This document shows, piece after piece, positions 33,981 through 42,045 of a stretch of DNA of 64,000 bases. The position numbers were made by a program, and so were the translations under genes. The DNA is from Reyranella aquatilis (GTDB lineage Bacteria > Pseudomonadota > Alphaproteobacteria > Reyranellales > Reyranellaceae), in NCBI RefSeq assembly GCF_020880995.1, contig NZ_JAJISD010000010.1, forward strand, positions 152,688 through 216,687, given 5' to 3'. Position 1 is the first letter of the stretch, and the number at the start of each line of letters is the position of its first letter. The notes under the pieces were generated by a model. It was not told the DNA's origin, searched no databases, and saw only the letters and a program-made list of their open reading frames with translations.

Positions 33981-34934
33981 ATGACCGCCATCCATCTCGT
34001 CACCGGAGGCACCTCGGGGATCGGCCTCGAACTGGTGCGCTTTCTACTCGACGACCCGGAAAGCCAGGTCGTCGTCGGCGCGCGCCGGCCGGCGGAGGCG
34101 ACCGCGCTTCGCGGGCTCGCCCGAGGAGAGCGCCTCGAGATCCTGCCGCTCGACCTCGCCTCGCTGGCCTCGACGGTCGCCTTCGCCGACGCGGTCATGA
34201 CCCGTCTCGCCGGCGGCCGCCTGGCCTCGCTGGCGGCCAATGCCGGGGTCCAGATCCCGGGAGGCCGGCGCCTGACGGTCGACGGCTACGAAGAGACCCT
34301 GCAGGCGAACTGGCTGGGGCATGCGGTGCTGGTCGAACGGCTGCTGCCCGCTCTCGCGCCCGGTGCGCCGGTCGTCTTCACCGCAAGCGGGACGCACGAT
34401 CCGGCCAGCGGGACCGCCCGACTGTTCGGATTCCGGGGCGGGCTCTATCGCGGGATCGACCGGGTGGCGCGCGGGGATCTCGATGCCAACGCGTCGGAGA
34501 AGCAGCAGGGGATGGATCGCTATGCCACGTCCAAGCTGGTCGCCATCCTGCATGTCTATGCCCGCGCCCGCAGTACGGTGCCGGGCGGCCCGCGCTGGTT
34601 CGCCTACGATCCCGGCCTGATGCCGGGCACGGGGCTCGCGCGCGACCGCTCCGCCCTCGAACGCTGGGCCTGGTCGACGATCCTGCCGGTCGTGGCGCGG
34701 GCGATCCCCGGCTCCAGTACGCCGCGCCGCTCGGCCGCGACCTATGCACGACTGCTGACGGGTCGCCTGTTTCCGCAGGAGAGCGGGGTCCATCTCGACT
34801 TCTCCGGGAGGCGGACGGCGAGCTCGGCCGATTCGCAGCGCCAGGAATGGCAGGACGAGGTCGCCGAATATGCGCGCATGGCGGCTCGGGACCGGCGAAC
34901 GGACGCTGCGGAGCCGGCGGCCCGGATCCCATAG
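33981..34934 (+). CDS. SDR-family oxidoreductase (protochlorophyllide-reductase/retinol-dehydrogenase-like)
   Basis: 317 residues from the ATG at 33981. VTGGTSGIG (7-15) binds NADP; NAG replaces NNAG at 87-89; YATSK holds Y181 and K185. The longer C-terminus and the layout resemble plant protochlorophyllide reductase-like and retinol dehydrogenase-like SDRs acting on bulky hydrophobic substrates. Under the divergent TetR gene, so likely induced by its substrate. Confidence 0.88.
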   Translation: MTAIHLVTGGTSGIGLELVRFLLDDPESQVVVGARRPAEATALRGLARGERLEILPLDLASLASTVAFADAVMTRLAGGRLASLAANAGVQIPGGRRLTVDGYEETLQANWLGHAVLVERLLPALAPGAPVVFTASGTHDPASGTARLFGFRGGLYRGIDRVARGDLDANASEKQQGMDRYATSKLVAILHVYARARSTVPGGPRWFAYDPGLMPGTGLARDRSALERWAWSTILPVVARAIPGSSTPRRSAATYARLLTGRLFPQESGVHLDFSGRRTASSADSQRQEWQDEVAEYARMAARDRRTDAAEPAARIP

Positions 34935-34990
34935 AGAAATATGCTCAGGAATGCTTTTGGCTTGCCATAAACATTCACGGGAATATAAAT

Positions 34991-35006
34991 ACATTCCTCA
35001 GAATGT
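34991..35006. promoter_or_regulatory. Palindrome upstream of the nitroreductase-marR operon
   Basis: ACATTC-ctca-GAATGT is a perfect 6-4-6 inverted repeat ending 13 bases before the ATG. Further half-sites (AACATTC at 34970, GAAT at 34981) lie just upstream in an AT-rich stretch, 34935-35019, that stands out from the GC-rich background. Probable MarR site and promoter. Confidence 0.55.
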
Positions 35007-35019
35007 TATGGAGGGTGCA

Positions 35020-36165
35020 ATGGCCATCTCGCGAAAGACGTTTCTCCGTATCCTGGGGGGCGGCCTCGTGTTCGCTGCAGGGGCTGCCGTCGCAGTACCG
35101 CGGCTCGACGCGATGCCGGCGGCGGCCATCGAAGGATGGCGCGGCCCCGGCCCCGAGGAGGACGATCCGCGCCGGCGGGCGCTCGCCTGGGCGCTGCTGG
35201 CGCCCAATCCTCACAATCTGCAGTCCTGGACCGTCGATCTCTCTCGTCCCGGCACGATCCTGCTCCATGTCGATGCCGCGCGGCTCCTGCCCGAAACCGA
35301 TCCGTTCTCGCGCCAGATCCTGATTGGCCATGGCTGCTTTCTCGAGATCCTGGCGATGGCCGCTGCGGCCGAGGGATATCGTGCCGAGGTCGAGCTTTTT
35401 CCCGACGGGAGCTGGACGCTGGCCAGGCCGGTCGCGCGGGTCGTGTTCACGAGGCAGCCGGACGCGGCGATCGATCCGCTGTTCGCCGAAGTGCCCCGGC
35501 GACGCACCGTCAAGGGCCGGTTCGAGGCCCGCGCGCTCGATCCTGCCCACAAGGCGGCGCTGCTCGCTGGCTATCGCGCGGCGGTGTTGCCCCTCTCGAT
35601 CGCGGATGAAGCAGGCAAGGTCGACCGGCTGCGCGCACTGGCCATCGCGGGCTCGGAACTGGAAATGAACACGGCGCGGACCCACAAGGAAAGTATCGCC
35701 GTGGCGCGAATCGGCGCCGCCGAGATCGCCGCCCACCGCGACGGCATCTCCCTCAAGGGGCCCATGATCTGGGCGCTGCGCAATGCCGGGCAGATGACGC
35801 CGGAGAAGGCCATGACGCCGGGAACGATGGCCTGGAACGGCGGCCGCGACTATGCCCTGTCCGGCTACGCCAGCGCCCGCGCCTTTGGCTGGATCGCCAG
35901 CAGCGACAACACGCGCGCCACCCAGATCGCGGTCGGTCGCGCCTATGTCCGCCTGCAGTTGGCGGCCACCGCGCTTGGCGTCGCGATGCAACCGCACAGC
36001 CAGACGCTCCAAGAATATCCCGAAATGAATGAACTGCGGGCGGCCATTCAGAGGGAAACCGGAATCCCAACGGGCGCGACGCTGCAGATGTTCTTCCGTT
36101 TGGGCTATGCTGGTGACCCTGGCCCGTCACCCCGTCGGGCACTGAAGAGTTTCGTGACGGTGTGA
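35020..36165 (+). CDS. Nitroreductase-family (Acg-like) protein with twin-arginine-type leader
   Basis: 381 residues from the ATG at 35020, with GGAGGG before it. N-terminus MAISRKTFLRILGGGLVFAAGAAVAV is a Tat-like leader, suggesting folded cofactor export. The rest resembles the Acg group of FMN nitroreductase-like proteins: PNPHNLQSWTVDL at the N-terminal flavin site, then IATQIAVGRAYVRLQLAATALG-like helix and MFFRLGYA near the end. Acg proteins in mycobacteria bind FMN without clear reductase activity. Its stop overlaps marR by 4 bases (GTGA). Confidence 0.8.
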   Translation: MAISRKTFLRILGGGLVFAAGAAVAVPRLDAMPAAAIEGWRGPGPEEDDPRRRALAWALLAPNPHNLQSWTVDLSRPGTILLHVDAARLLPETDPFSRQILIGHGCFLEILAMAAAAEGYRAEVELFPDGSWTLARPVARVVFTRQPDAAIDPLFAEVPRRRTVKGRFEARALDPAHKAALLAGYRAAVLPLSIADEAGKVDRLRALAIAGSELEMNTARTHKESIAVARIGAAEIAAHRDGISLKGPMIWALRNAGQMTPEKAMTPGTMAWNGGRDYALSGYASARAFGWIASSDNTRATQIAVGRAYVRLQLAATALGVAMQPHSQTLQEYPEMNELRAAIQRETGIPTGATLQMFFRLGYAGDPGPSPRRALKSFVTV

Positions 36166-36614
36166 CCGAACCGCCGCTTCCTTTCCGCATCATCAACTGG
36201 ATCGCCATCATCGATCAGTTGACCACCACCGAGGGCAACCGATTGCTGAAGCCGCTCGGGCTGCCGCTGCCGCTGTTCGTGCTGCTCAACCATTTCAGCC
36301 GCCGGCCCGAGGAGGCCAGGACGGTGACCGGCATCGCCCGCGCTCTGCAGCAACCGCAGCCGGGCGTGACCAAGAATGTGCAGAAACTGGTGGCCAAGGG
36401 TTGGCTGCGCGAGCGCGTCCACGCCGGCGACGGCCGGTCCAAGCTGCTCGTCCTTACGCCGGCGGGCCTCGCCAAGCATCGCGCCGCCGTGGCCGTCCTG
36501 ACGCCGGGGCTGGCGCGCGCCTTCGGCGACTGGTCCGAGAAGGATCAGCAGGTCCTGTTCGCCTTACTCGACCGGCTCAAGCTATGGTTCGACGCTGATC
36601 GGGATCGGCCCTGA
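36162..36614 (+). CDS. MarR-family regulator
   Basis: 150 residues from a GTG at 36162 that overlaps the previous stop. Winged helix-turn-helix with TVTGIARALQQPQPGVTKNVQKLVAKGWLRERVHAGDGRSKLLVLTPAG is the MarR core (helix, recognition helix, wing with DGRSK). It likely senses a small aromatic or oxidant and represses its own operon through the palindrome at 34991. The 3' end overlaps the convergent TetR gene by 38 bases. Confidence 0.92.
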   Translation: MTEPPLPFRIINWIAIIDQLTTTEGNRLLKPLGLPLPLFVLLNHFSRRPEEARTVTGIARALQQPQPGVTKNVQKLVAKGWLRERVHAGDGRSKLLVLTPAGLAKHRAAVAVLTPGLARAFGDWSEKDQQVLFALLDRLKLWFDADRDRP

Positions 36615-37236
36615 TCGCGTCGAGATAGGCGACGATCAATCGTACGATCTCGTCCTCGAAGTCGCGGCTGGCGAGGAACGGCTGCTCCTCGAGCACCGCG
36701 GCGCGAACGACGCCCATCAGGGATCGCGAGACCACGAAAACCTGCTCGCGGGTGAGGGGGCCCAGCAGCGAGTTGGGGAACCGCCCAACCGTTTCACCGG
36801 TGCGGGCGATGAAGGACGCGACAGGCGCCATCAGCGAGATCCCGCCGTCCTGGGACAGGATCGCCTGGATCACGGCCTTGCGTGCCCGTTGCCGGCCGCG
36901 AAACGCGTGGACGATGGTCCGCACCATCGCGCGGATGCGGCCCTCGACGGAGGGATCGACCTCGCCCTGTAGCGCCCGGGCGACGTCGGCGAGAGCGGCC
37001 TCCATCTCCCGGCGTGCCAAAGCCATCACGAGCGCGTTCTTGTCACCGAAGTACTGGTAGAGCGTGCCGATGCTGACACCCGCCCGTTCGGCCACCGCGT
37101 TGGTGGTGAACGCGGCCAGGCCGCCCTTCTCAAGAATCTGAGCCGCCGCCTCGACGATGGAGGCCACGGTCTGCGTGGCGCGGGCCTGGCGCGGCATTCT
37201 TCGTTTGGATTCAGGGGGTTGGCGACGGACGACCAT
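36577..37236 (-). CDS. TetR-family regulator
   Basis: 219 residues. TTNAVAERAGVSIGTLYQYFGDKNALV (about 43-69) is the helix-turn-helix; the ligand domain follows. Divergent from the membrane hydroxylase gene at 37318 with a palindrome at 37272-37286 between them, so it probably represses that gene and itself. A later Met (residue 14) is an alternative start because no clear ribosome site precedes the first ATG. Confidence 0.92.
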   Translation of the reverse strand: MVVRRQPPESKRRMPRQARATQTVASIVEAAAQILEKGGLAAFTTNAVAERAGVSIGTLYQYFGDKNALVMALARREMEAALADVARALQGEVDPSVEGRIRAMVRTIVHAFRGRQRARKAVIQAILSQDGGISLMAPVASFIARTGETVGRFPNSLLGPLTREQVFVVSRSLMGVVRAAVLEEQPFLASRDFEDEIVRLIVAYLDAIRADPDQRRTIA

Positions 37237-37271
37237 GGCGGGACCGGGCTTGGGAAGGCGAGTAAGGAAAC

Positions 37272-37286
37272 ATGAGCATCGCTCAT
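37272..37286. promoter_or_regulatory. Candidate TetR operator
   Basis: ATGAGC-atc-GCTCAT, a perfect 6-3-6 palindrome in the 81-base divergent gap. The same 6-3-6 spacing is found in the other TetR junction at 33946, with a different sequence. Confidence 0.6.
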
Positions 37287-37317
37287 ATATTAGACGACAG
37301 CAAACACGGAGGCTGTC

Positions 37318-38208
37318 GTGCAGTCACTCGCCACTCTCTATCTCGTCATCCTGCCGCTGGTGCTGGCCGCGGCGCTGGTCGAAGGCATCTGGCAGTCGCG
37401 GACCCGCGCCGAAGCCTATGACTGGAAATCCTGGGCCTGCTCGATCGCCGATCTCGCCGGTCGGCGTCTGCTCGCATTCATTCCCTATACGCTGGCCGCG
37501 CCCTGGCTCGACTGGCTGTATGAGCACCGGCTGTTCACCCAGTCGCTCGACAGCATCTGGTCGGTGCTGCTGCTCTTCGTCGGGCTGGAATTCTTCTATT
37601 ACTGGTTCCATCGCGCCAGCCACACGGTGCGCTGGTTCTGGTCCTCGCATTCGGTGCACCACTCGCCGAACCAGTTCAACTTCGCCGCCGCCTACCGGCT
37701 GGGCTGGATCGGCCGCTTCACCGGCACCTCGCTCTTCTTCGCACCATTGGTGCTGCTGGGCTTCACGCCGCAGACGGTCCTGACGGCCCTGTTCCTCAAT
37801 CTCCTCTATCAGTTCTGGATCCACGCCGACTGGATCCCGAAGCTCGGCTGGCTGGAGTACGTGCTGAACACGCCCTCGGCCCATCGCGTTCACCACGCGC
37901 GAAATCCGGAGTATCTCGACGCCAACTTCGGCGGCGTGCTGATCGTGTTCGATCGCCTGTTCGGGACCTATGTGGCCGAACGCGAGGCGGTGAAGTGCGA
38001 CTTCGGCCTGGTGTCGCCTTCCGTGTCCTCGCACAACCCGCTGGTGCTGAACTTCGGCCCGTGGATCGGCCTTGCGAAGGATCTCGCCGCGGCGAAGTCG
38101 ATGCGCGAGGCCTGGATGTTCCTGTTCGGGCCGCCGGGGTGGCGTCCCGATGGCGCGGGCCTCACCACCGCCGAACTGCGCCGCGCCCATGCCATGCCGG
38201 CGGAATGA
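37318..38208 (+). CDS. Sterol desaturase/fatty acid hydroxylase family membrane enzyme
   Basis: 296 residues from a GTG. Four or five membrane helices and three histidine clusters: HRASH in FHRASHTVRW, HSVHHS and HRVHH in SAHRVHHARNPEYLDANFGG. The NxYLDxNFGG end is typical of the alkylglycerol monooxygenase/sterol desaturase branch. A di-iron lipid hydroxylase in the inner membrane, under control of the divergent TetR gene. Followed by a hairpin and a co-directional SDR, which might oxidise its product. Confidence 0.88.
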   Translation: MQSLATLYLVILPLVLAAALVEGIWQSRTRAEAYDWKSWACSIADLAGRRLLAFIPYTLAAPWLDWLYEHRLFTQSLDSIWSVLLLFVGLEFFYYWFHRASHTVRWFWSSHSVHHSPNQFNFAAAYRLGWIGRFTGTSLFFAPLVLLGFTPQTVLTALFLNLLYQFWIHADWIPKLGWLEYVLNTPSAHRVHHARNPEYLDANFGGVLIVFDRLFGTYVAEREAVKCDFGLVSPSVSSHNPLVLNFGPWIGLAKDLAAAKSMREAWMFLFGPPGWRPDGAGLTTAELRRAHAMPAE

Positions 38209-38213
38209 TCTCC

Positions 38214-38248
38214 GGCTCAGGGGAGCATGACTTAATCTCCCTTGAGCC
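38214..38248 (+). terminator. Hairpin between hydroxylase and SDR genes
   Basis: GGCTCAGGGGAG / CTCCCTTGAGCC form a 12-bp stem with one G-U pair and an 11-base loop. No T-run follows. It may dampen read-through from the hydroxylase gene into the SDR. Confidence 0.5.
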
Positions 38249-38292
38249 CGCCGTCGGTGGCCGACAGATTGCGGGGACAAGGGAGATGGGCG

Positions 38293-39018
38293 ATGGCGAA
38301 GGAAAAGGTCTGCGTCGTGATCGGTGCGGGCGATGCGACGGGTGGTGCGATCGCCCGCCGCTTCGCGCGTGAGGGCTACACCGCCGTCGTGACGCGCCGC
38401 AGCGCCGACAAGCTGCAGTCGCTTGTGGCACGTATCGTGGAGGAGGGCGGCAAGGTCCATCCGTTCGGCTCCGACGCCCGCGACGAGGCGCAGGTCGAGG
38501 CCCTGTTCCGGCAGATCGAGACCCAGATCGGCGAGATCGAGGTCTTCGTCTTCAACATCGGCGGCAACGTCCGCTTCGACATCCGCGACACGACCCCGCG
38601 CGTCTATCGCAAGGTCTGGGAGATGACGGCCTTCGCTGGTTTCCTGACGGCGCGCGAGGCCGCCAAGGCGATGGTGCCACGCGAACGCGGCACCATGATC
38701 TTCACCGGCGCCACCGCCTCGATCCGTGGCGGCCGCGGCTTCTCGGCCTTCGCCGGAGGCAAGCATGCGGTGCGGGCGCTGGCGCAGTCGATGGCGCGCG
38801 AATTGGGGCCGCAGAATATCCATGTGGCGCACGTCATCGTCGATGGCGCCATCGACACCGAATGGATCAAGACCAACTTCCCCGACCGCTACAATGCCGG
38901 GCCCGACGCGATCCTCAATCCCGACGACATCGCCGAGACCTACTGGCAGCTCCATTGCCAGAAGCGCAGCGCGTGGACGTTCGAGATGGATATCAGGCCG
39001 TGGAAGGAAAGCTGGTAG
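38293..39018 (+). CDS. SDR-family protein with Phe in place of catalytic Tyr
   Basis: 241 residues from the ATG at 38293. The cofactor loop is VIGAGDATGGAIARRFA, not the usual TGxxxGIG. S143 is kept (TGATASIRGG), but the YxxxK site reads FAGGK (F153, K157), so the proton-donating Tyr is missing. The surrounding pattern GFSAFAGGKHAVRALAQSMARELGPQNIHVAHV defines a known subgroup of SDR-like proteins with this change, so it is not a local mutation. Function unknown; it may bind cofactor without classical catalysis or use another donor. Confidence 0.85.
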   Translation: MAKEKVCVVIGAGDATGGAIARRFAREGYTAVVTRRSADKLQSLVARIVEEGGKVHPFGSDARDEAQVEALFRQIETQIGEIEVFVFNIGGNVRFDIRDTTPRVYRKVWEMTAFAGFLTAREAAKAMVPRERGTMIFTGATASIRGGRGFSAFAGGKHAVRALAQSMARELGPQNIHVAHVIVDGAIDTEWIKTNFPDRYNAGPDAILNPDDIAETYWQLHCQKRSAWTFEMDIRPWKESW

Positions 39019-39049
39019 CCACGGAGCGCGCCACGGGCGAGGCGCACTG

Positions 39050-40018
39050 CTACGAAGAGGCTCGTAGTTTCAGCAGCGACAGCATCATGTCGATGGTGGG
39101 CGTCGTCACGCCGGCGAGCTCGCCGAGGTCGGCGATCGAATCGGCCAGCGCGTCGATCTCGAGCGGCTTGCCGGCCTGGAGGTCGGTCAGCATCGACATC
39201 TTGTGATCGCCCAGGCCGATGGTGAACTCGATGCGCTTCTCCATCGGCGTCGCCATGGTCGCGCCGAACTTCGCGGCCACCGCCTCGGCCTCCGTCATCA
39301 TGCGGCGGGCGATGTCGACGGCGCCGGGGCTGCGGCCGATGCTGCCATTGTCGGCGAGCGTCAGGACCGCGATGGGGTTCCACGTCAGGCTATTGATCAT
39401 CTTGCTCCAGATCTCCGCGCGGATGTCGGACTTCACCGGTGCCTTGAGGCCGGCTTCCGTCATCGCCGCGCTGAGCGCCGTGACGCGCGCTGATGTCGAT
39501 CCGTCCGGCTCGCCGAGCGGCAGGTAGCAGACCTCGTTTTCGAGATGCGCCACGCCCGGCTCGGGCACGACGCCGCCGGCCCAATAGGCGCAGCCCAAGG
39601 CCCGCTCCGGCCCGAATGTCGACCATTGCCGGCCACCGGGGTCCATGCGCTTCAGCCGGCTGCCCTCGAAGGGGCCGGCCAGTTTGTGGAAGAACCAGTA
39701 AGGCGCGCCGGTCGTGGGAGGGATCAGTGTCGTCACCGGCCCCAGCAGCGGCGTCACCTTGTCGAGCACGGCGAGGTACTGGTGCGTCTTCAGGGTGATG
39801 AACACGACGTCCTGCGGCCCGAGCTGTGCCGGATCGTCGGTCGCGTTCACCCTCACGGTGAAGTCCTCGTGCGGCGAGATCAGCCGCAGCCCGTTCCGGC
39901 GGATCGCGTCGAGATGGGCGCCGCGTGCGATCAGGCTCACCTCGACGCCCTTCACCCGGGCGAGGTGCGCTCCAATGATTCCGCCGATCGAGCCGGCGCC
40001 GTAGAGGCAGATTTTCAT
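39050..40018 (-). CDS. 2-dehydropantoate 2-reductase family (PanE/ApbA)
   Basis: 322 residues. NADPH motif YGAGSIGG (7-13 region), conserved K77 in TLKTHQ and K206 in EIWSKMINSLTWNPI, and the C-terminal HKMSMLTDLQAGKPLEID. PanE reduces ketopantoate to pantoate for pantothenate and CoA synthesis; many genomes carry several family members used on other 2-keto acids. No pan genes are adjacent, so a paralogue is possible. Divergent from a pyridoxamine-phosphate-oxidase-like gene. Confidence 0.85.
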   Translation of the reverse strand: MKICLYGAGSIGGIIGAHLARVKGVEVSLIARGAHLDAIRRNGLRLISPHEDFTVRVNATDDPAQLGPQDVVFITLKTHQYLAVLDKVTPLLGPVTTLIPPTTGAPYWFFHKLAGPFEGSRLKRMDPGGRQWSTFGPERALGCAYWAGGVVPEPGVAHLENEVCYLPLGEPDGSTSARVTALSAAMTEAGLKAPVKSDIRAEIWSKMINSLTWNPIAVLTLADNGSIGRSPGAVDIARRMMTEAEAVAAKFGATMATPMEKRIEFTIGLGDHKMSMLTDLQAGKPLEIDALADSIADLGELAGVTTPTIDMMLSLLKLRASS

Positions 40019-40106
40019 GCCGAAAGCCTAGAGCCTTCATGGCCCGTGCGGAACTGCCATCCGGCTAGGTCGTTGTGTCCCGAACACGAGGCAAGGAGTG
40101 ACCCCC

Positions 40107-40610
40107 ATGACCGCGCAGACCGTCGATACCAGCAACCTGTGGGACATGATCGAGGACATCCGCTTCGGCATGTTGACCGTGCGCGGCGCCGACGGACGGC
40201 TCTATGCGCGGCCGATGACGACCCAGAACGGCGAGGCCGATCGGGGCGGTGTCATCTGGTTCTTCATGTCCCGCTCGAGCCAACCGGTGGCCGACCTCTC
40301 GAGGTCGCCGGACGTCAACGTCTCCTACGCGAAGCCCGATTCGGACTGCTACGTGTCGGTGAGCGGTTCCGCGCGCGTGATCGACGACCCGGGCAAGGCG
40401 AGGGAACTCTGGAGCCCGGCCGCCGGGGCTTGGTTCCCTGGCGGCGTAGACGATCCCGACCTGGCTCTGGTCGCCGTCCTCGTGGCCGAAGCAGAGTATT
40501 GGGACGTTAAGTCCAACAAGGCCGTGCAGCTCTTCAAGCTTGCCCGGGCGGCGATGACAGGCGAACGGCCGGCCGAGCTCGCAGAGCATCGGCGCGTCCG
40601 CTTGCGCTGA
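40107..40610 (+). CDS. Pyridoxamine 5'-phosphate oxidase-like (general stress protein 26 type) flavin-binding protein
   Basis: 167 residues from the ATG at 40107, spaced 8 bases from AAGGAG. The split-barrel pattern WDMIEDIRFGMLTVRGADGRLYARPM, VIWFFMSRSSQ and YVSVSGSARVIDDPGKARELWSPAAGAWFPGG is that of the general stress protein 26 group, which binds FMN or FAD and has no assigned substrate. Soluble. Likely a stress-linked protein. Confidence 0.85.
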   Translation: MTAQTVDTSNLWDMIEDIRFGMLTVRGADGRLYARPMTTQNGEADRGGVIWFFMSRSSQPVADLSRSPDVNVSYAKPDSDCYVSVSGSARVIDDPGKARELWSPAAGAWFPGGVDDPDLALVAVLVAEAEYWDVKSNKAVQLFKLARAAMTGERPAELAEHRRVRLR

Positions 40611-40632
40611 CGCCACCCGGAACGAGTCCGGC

Positions 40633-40842
40633 TCAGCGCCGCGGCGTCGTCGCCGCGCCCACGCCGGCGCCGACCGCACCGCCCACCAGGGCGCCCGGCA
40701 ACAGGCCGATCGGCGTCAGCGCCCCGACCAGGGCGCCCGTGCCCGCGCCGATGCCGCCACCCGTGACAGCGCGCTGGCCCCAGGTGTCGCCGCAGGCGGC
40801 GAGCGAGAGCGCGAGGACGGAAACGACAACCACTTTCATCAT
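40633..40842 (-). CDS. Small glycine-zipper lipoprotein
   Basis: 69 residues. Signal peptide with lipobox ALSLAAC, lipidated Cys at 17. The mature part is a glycine-zipper domain, GGGIGAGTGALVGALTPIGLLPGALVGGAVGAGVGAA, expected to sit in or on a membrane, as in osmotically inducible lipoproteins. Either of two adjacent ATG codons may be the start. Divergent from the secreted protein at 40936. Confidence 0.78.
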   Translation of the reverse strand: MMKVVVVSVLALSLAACGDTWGQRAVTGGGIGAGTGALVGALTPIGLLPGALVGGAVGAGVGAATTPRR

Positions 40843-40935
40843 CTGTTCAGCTCCAGTTGCGGCTCGGAACGCAATCCCGGTGGGGCCCGTTCGACGGGCA
40901 CACAAACGCCTTCGTCGTGCGCAAAGCTCCCACAA

Positions 40936-41514
40936 ATGCCCGTCCTCCGGTGTGTTCTCCTCGTGACCATGATGCTGCTGGGCGGCCTCCCGGCCGGCCG
41001 GGCGCAGACCGTGGGCGGTTTCGACTATGCGCCCGAATACGATTTCTCCGAGTTCTGGGCGGCGACCGACGGCCGCTTCTTCAGGGTGATCGTGGCGGGC
41101 AATCCCTTCCCGCAGATGCCGGCCGAGGAGGCCAAGCAGCGGATGCTGCCGGTGATGCAGGCCAACAAGCCGCGCCCGGCGCTCACTTTCACCTACCAGC
41201 AGCCGCCGGAGGAGATGCGTCCCGACTACCGGCTGGTCCTGGTGTTCGATCCAGCAAACGACCTCACTGCCGCGCGCGTCTGCGCCGGCCAGATTTTTCT
41301 CAAGAAGCCGGCGGAGCCGCGCCCGGCCGGCCGGGTCTATGTCTTCGGCATCTATTGCCGCAACGATCTCGCTCTGTCGCAGACCACGGCCTGGACGCAG
41401 GCCGCCAGCCCCGAGGATCCGCGGTTGGGCCAGATGTTCGCCCAACTTTTCCTGGCGCTTTTCGACGACCGGCGCTGGCGTCGCTCTCCCTTCAATCCGT
41501 GGTTTGCGCGCTAG
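40936..41514 (+). CDS. Secreted hypothetical protein
   Basis: 192 residues. Signal peptide MPVLRCVLLVTMMLLGGLPAGRAQ. The mature protein has an N-terminal YAPEYDFSEFWAATDGRFF segment and two cysteines in CAGQIF and YCRNDL that may be disulfide-bonded, and a C-terminal LFLALFDDRRWRRSPFNPWFAR. I do not recognise a family. Periplasmic by inference. Confidence 0.7.
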   Translation: MPVLRCVLLVTMMLLGGLPAGRAQTVGGFDYAPEYDFSEFWAATDGRFFRVIVAGNPFPQMPAEEAKQRMLPVMQANKPRPALTFTYQQPPEEMRPDYRLVLVFDPANDLTAARVCAGQIFLKKPAEPRPAGRVYVFGIYCRNDLALSQTTAWTQAASPEDPRLGQMFAQLFLALFDDRRWRRSPFNPWFAR

Positions 41515-41555
41515 CCGATCCGGCCTAAGAGAGAGTCCGTTTGAGGGGGATATTC

Positions 41556-41792
41556 TTGGGTACCGACGTGGAAATCTGGATGCTGTTCGCGCCGTTCTGG
41601 CTGCTCGGCATCTTCGCGGCGCTTGGCGCGATCTGGCATTTCGGCCATTTCAGCCGGCGGTTTAAGCCGCATGAGCTGACGGCGGAACACCATCATCATT
41701 TCAAGCGGGCGCAGATCGCGATGATGGCGTGTGTCGGCCTGCTGGTGTTGGGACTGGTGGTCGGCGTCCTCGGGACGCTTTCGCGGGGCTAG
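41556..41792 (+). CDS. Small membrane protein, two transmembrane segments
   Basis: 78 residues from a TTG with GAGGGGGA six bases upstream (a further TTG and a GTG are alternatives). Two hydrophobic helices, MLFAPFWLLGIFAALGAIW and IAMMACVGLLVLGLVVGVLG, flank a His-rich cytoplasmic or periplasmic loop HFGHFSRRFKPHELTAEHHHHFKRAQ that might bind a metal. Function unknown. Confidence 0.65.
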   Translation: MGTDVEIWMLFAPFWLLGIFAALGAIWHFGHFSRRFKPHELTAEHHHHFKRAQIAMMACVGLLVLGLVVGVLGTLSRG

Positions 41793-41802
41793 GTCCCCGC
41801 AA

Positions 41803-41934
41803 TCATTCGGCCACCAGCCCCACGACCTCATAGTGGCCCGGATCCTTGGTAGGACCGGCGATCAGCACCTGCTGGTCGCAGGCCGTCAGGACCAACACGA
41901 GCAGGCCTAGGGAAGCCAAGATCCTGCGGAACAT
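41803..41934 (-). CDS. Tiny lipoprotein, 43 aa
   Basis: MFRRILASLGLLVLVLTAC is a textbook lipoprotein signal with lipobox VLTAC, followed by only 24 residues ending HYEVVGLVAE. GGAGGAAT precedes the ATG. Resembles entericidin-size small lipoproteins in length only. Function unknown. It converges on the small membrane protein gene. Confidence 0.65.
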   Translation of the reverse strand: MFRRILASLGLLVLVLTACDQQVLIAGPTKDPGHYEVVGLVAE

Positions 41935-42045
41935 GATAAATTCCTCCATCTGGCAGAGGAACGCCGGCTCTCTGCGTTTGGTTGCCGCGCCCTGCACCTT
42001 GCCGGGCGAAGATCGGGGAGAACAGGGGCGGGAGCCCATGCCTGC

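Noticed and set aside
40633..41445. 270-codon reading of the glycine-zipper lipoprotein gene
   Set aside because: The upstream part is antisense to the secreted protein at 40936; the lipoprotein signal begins at 40842.
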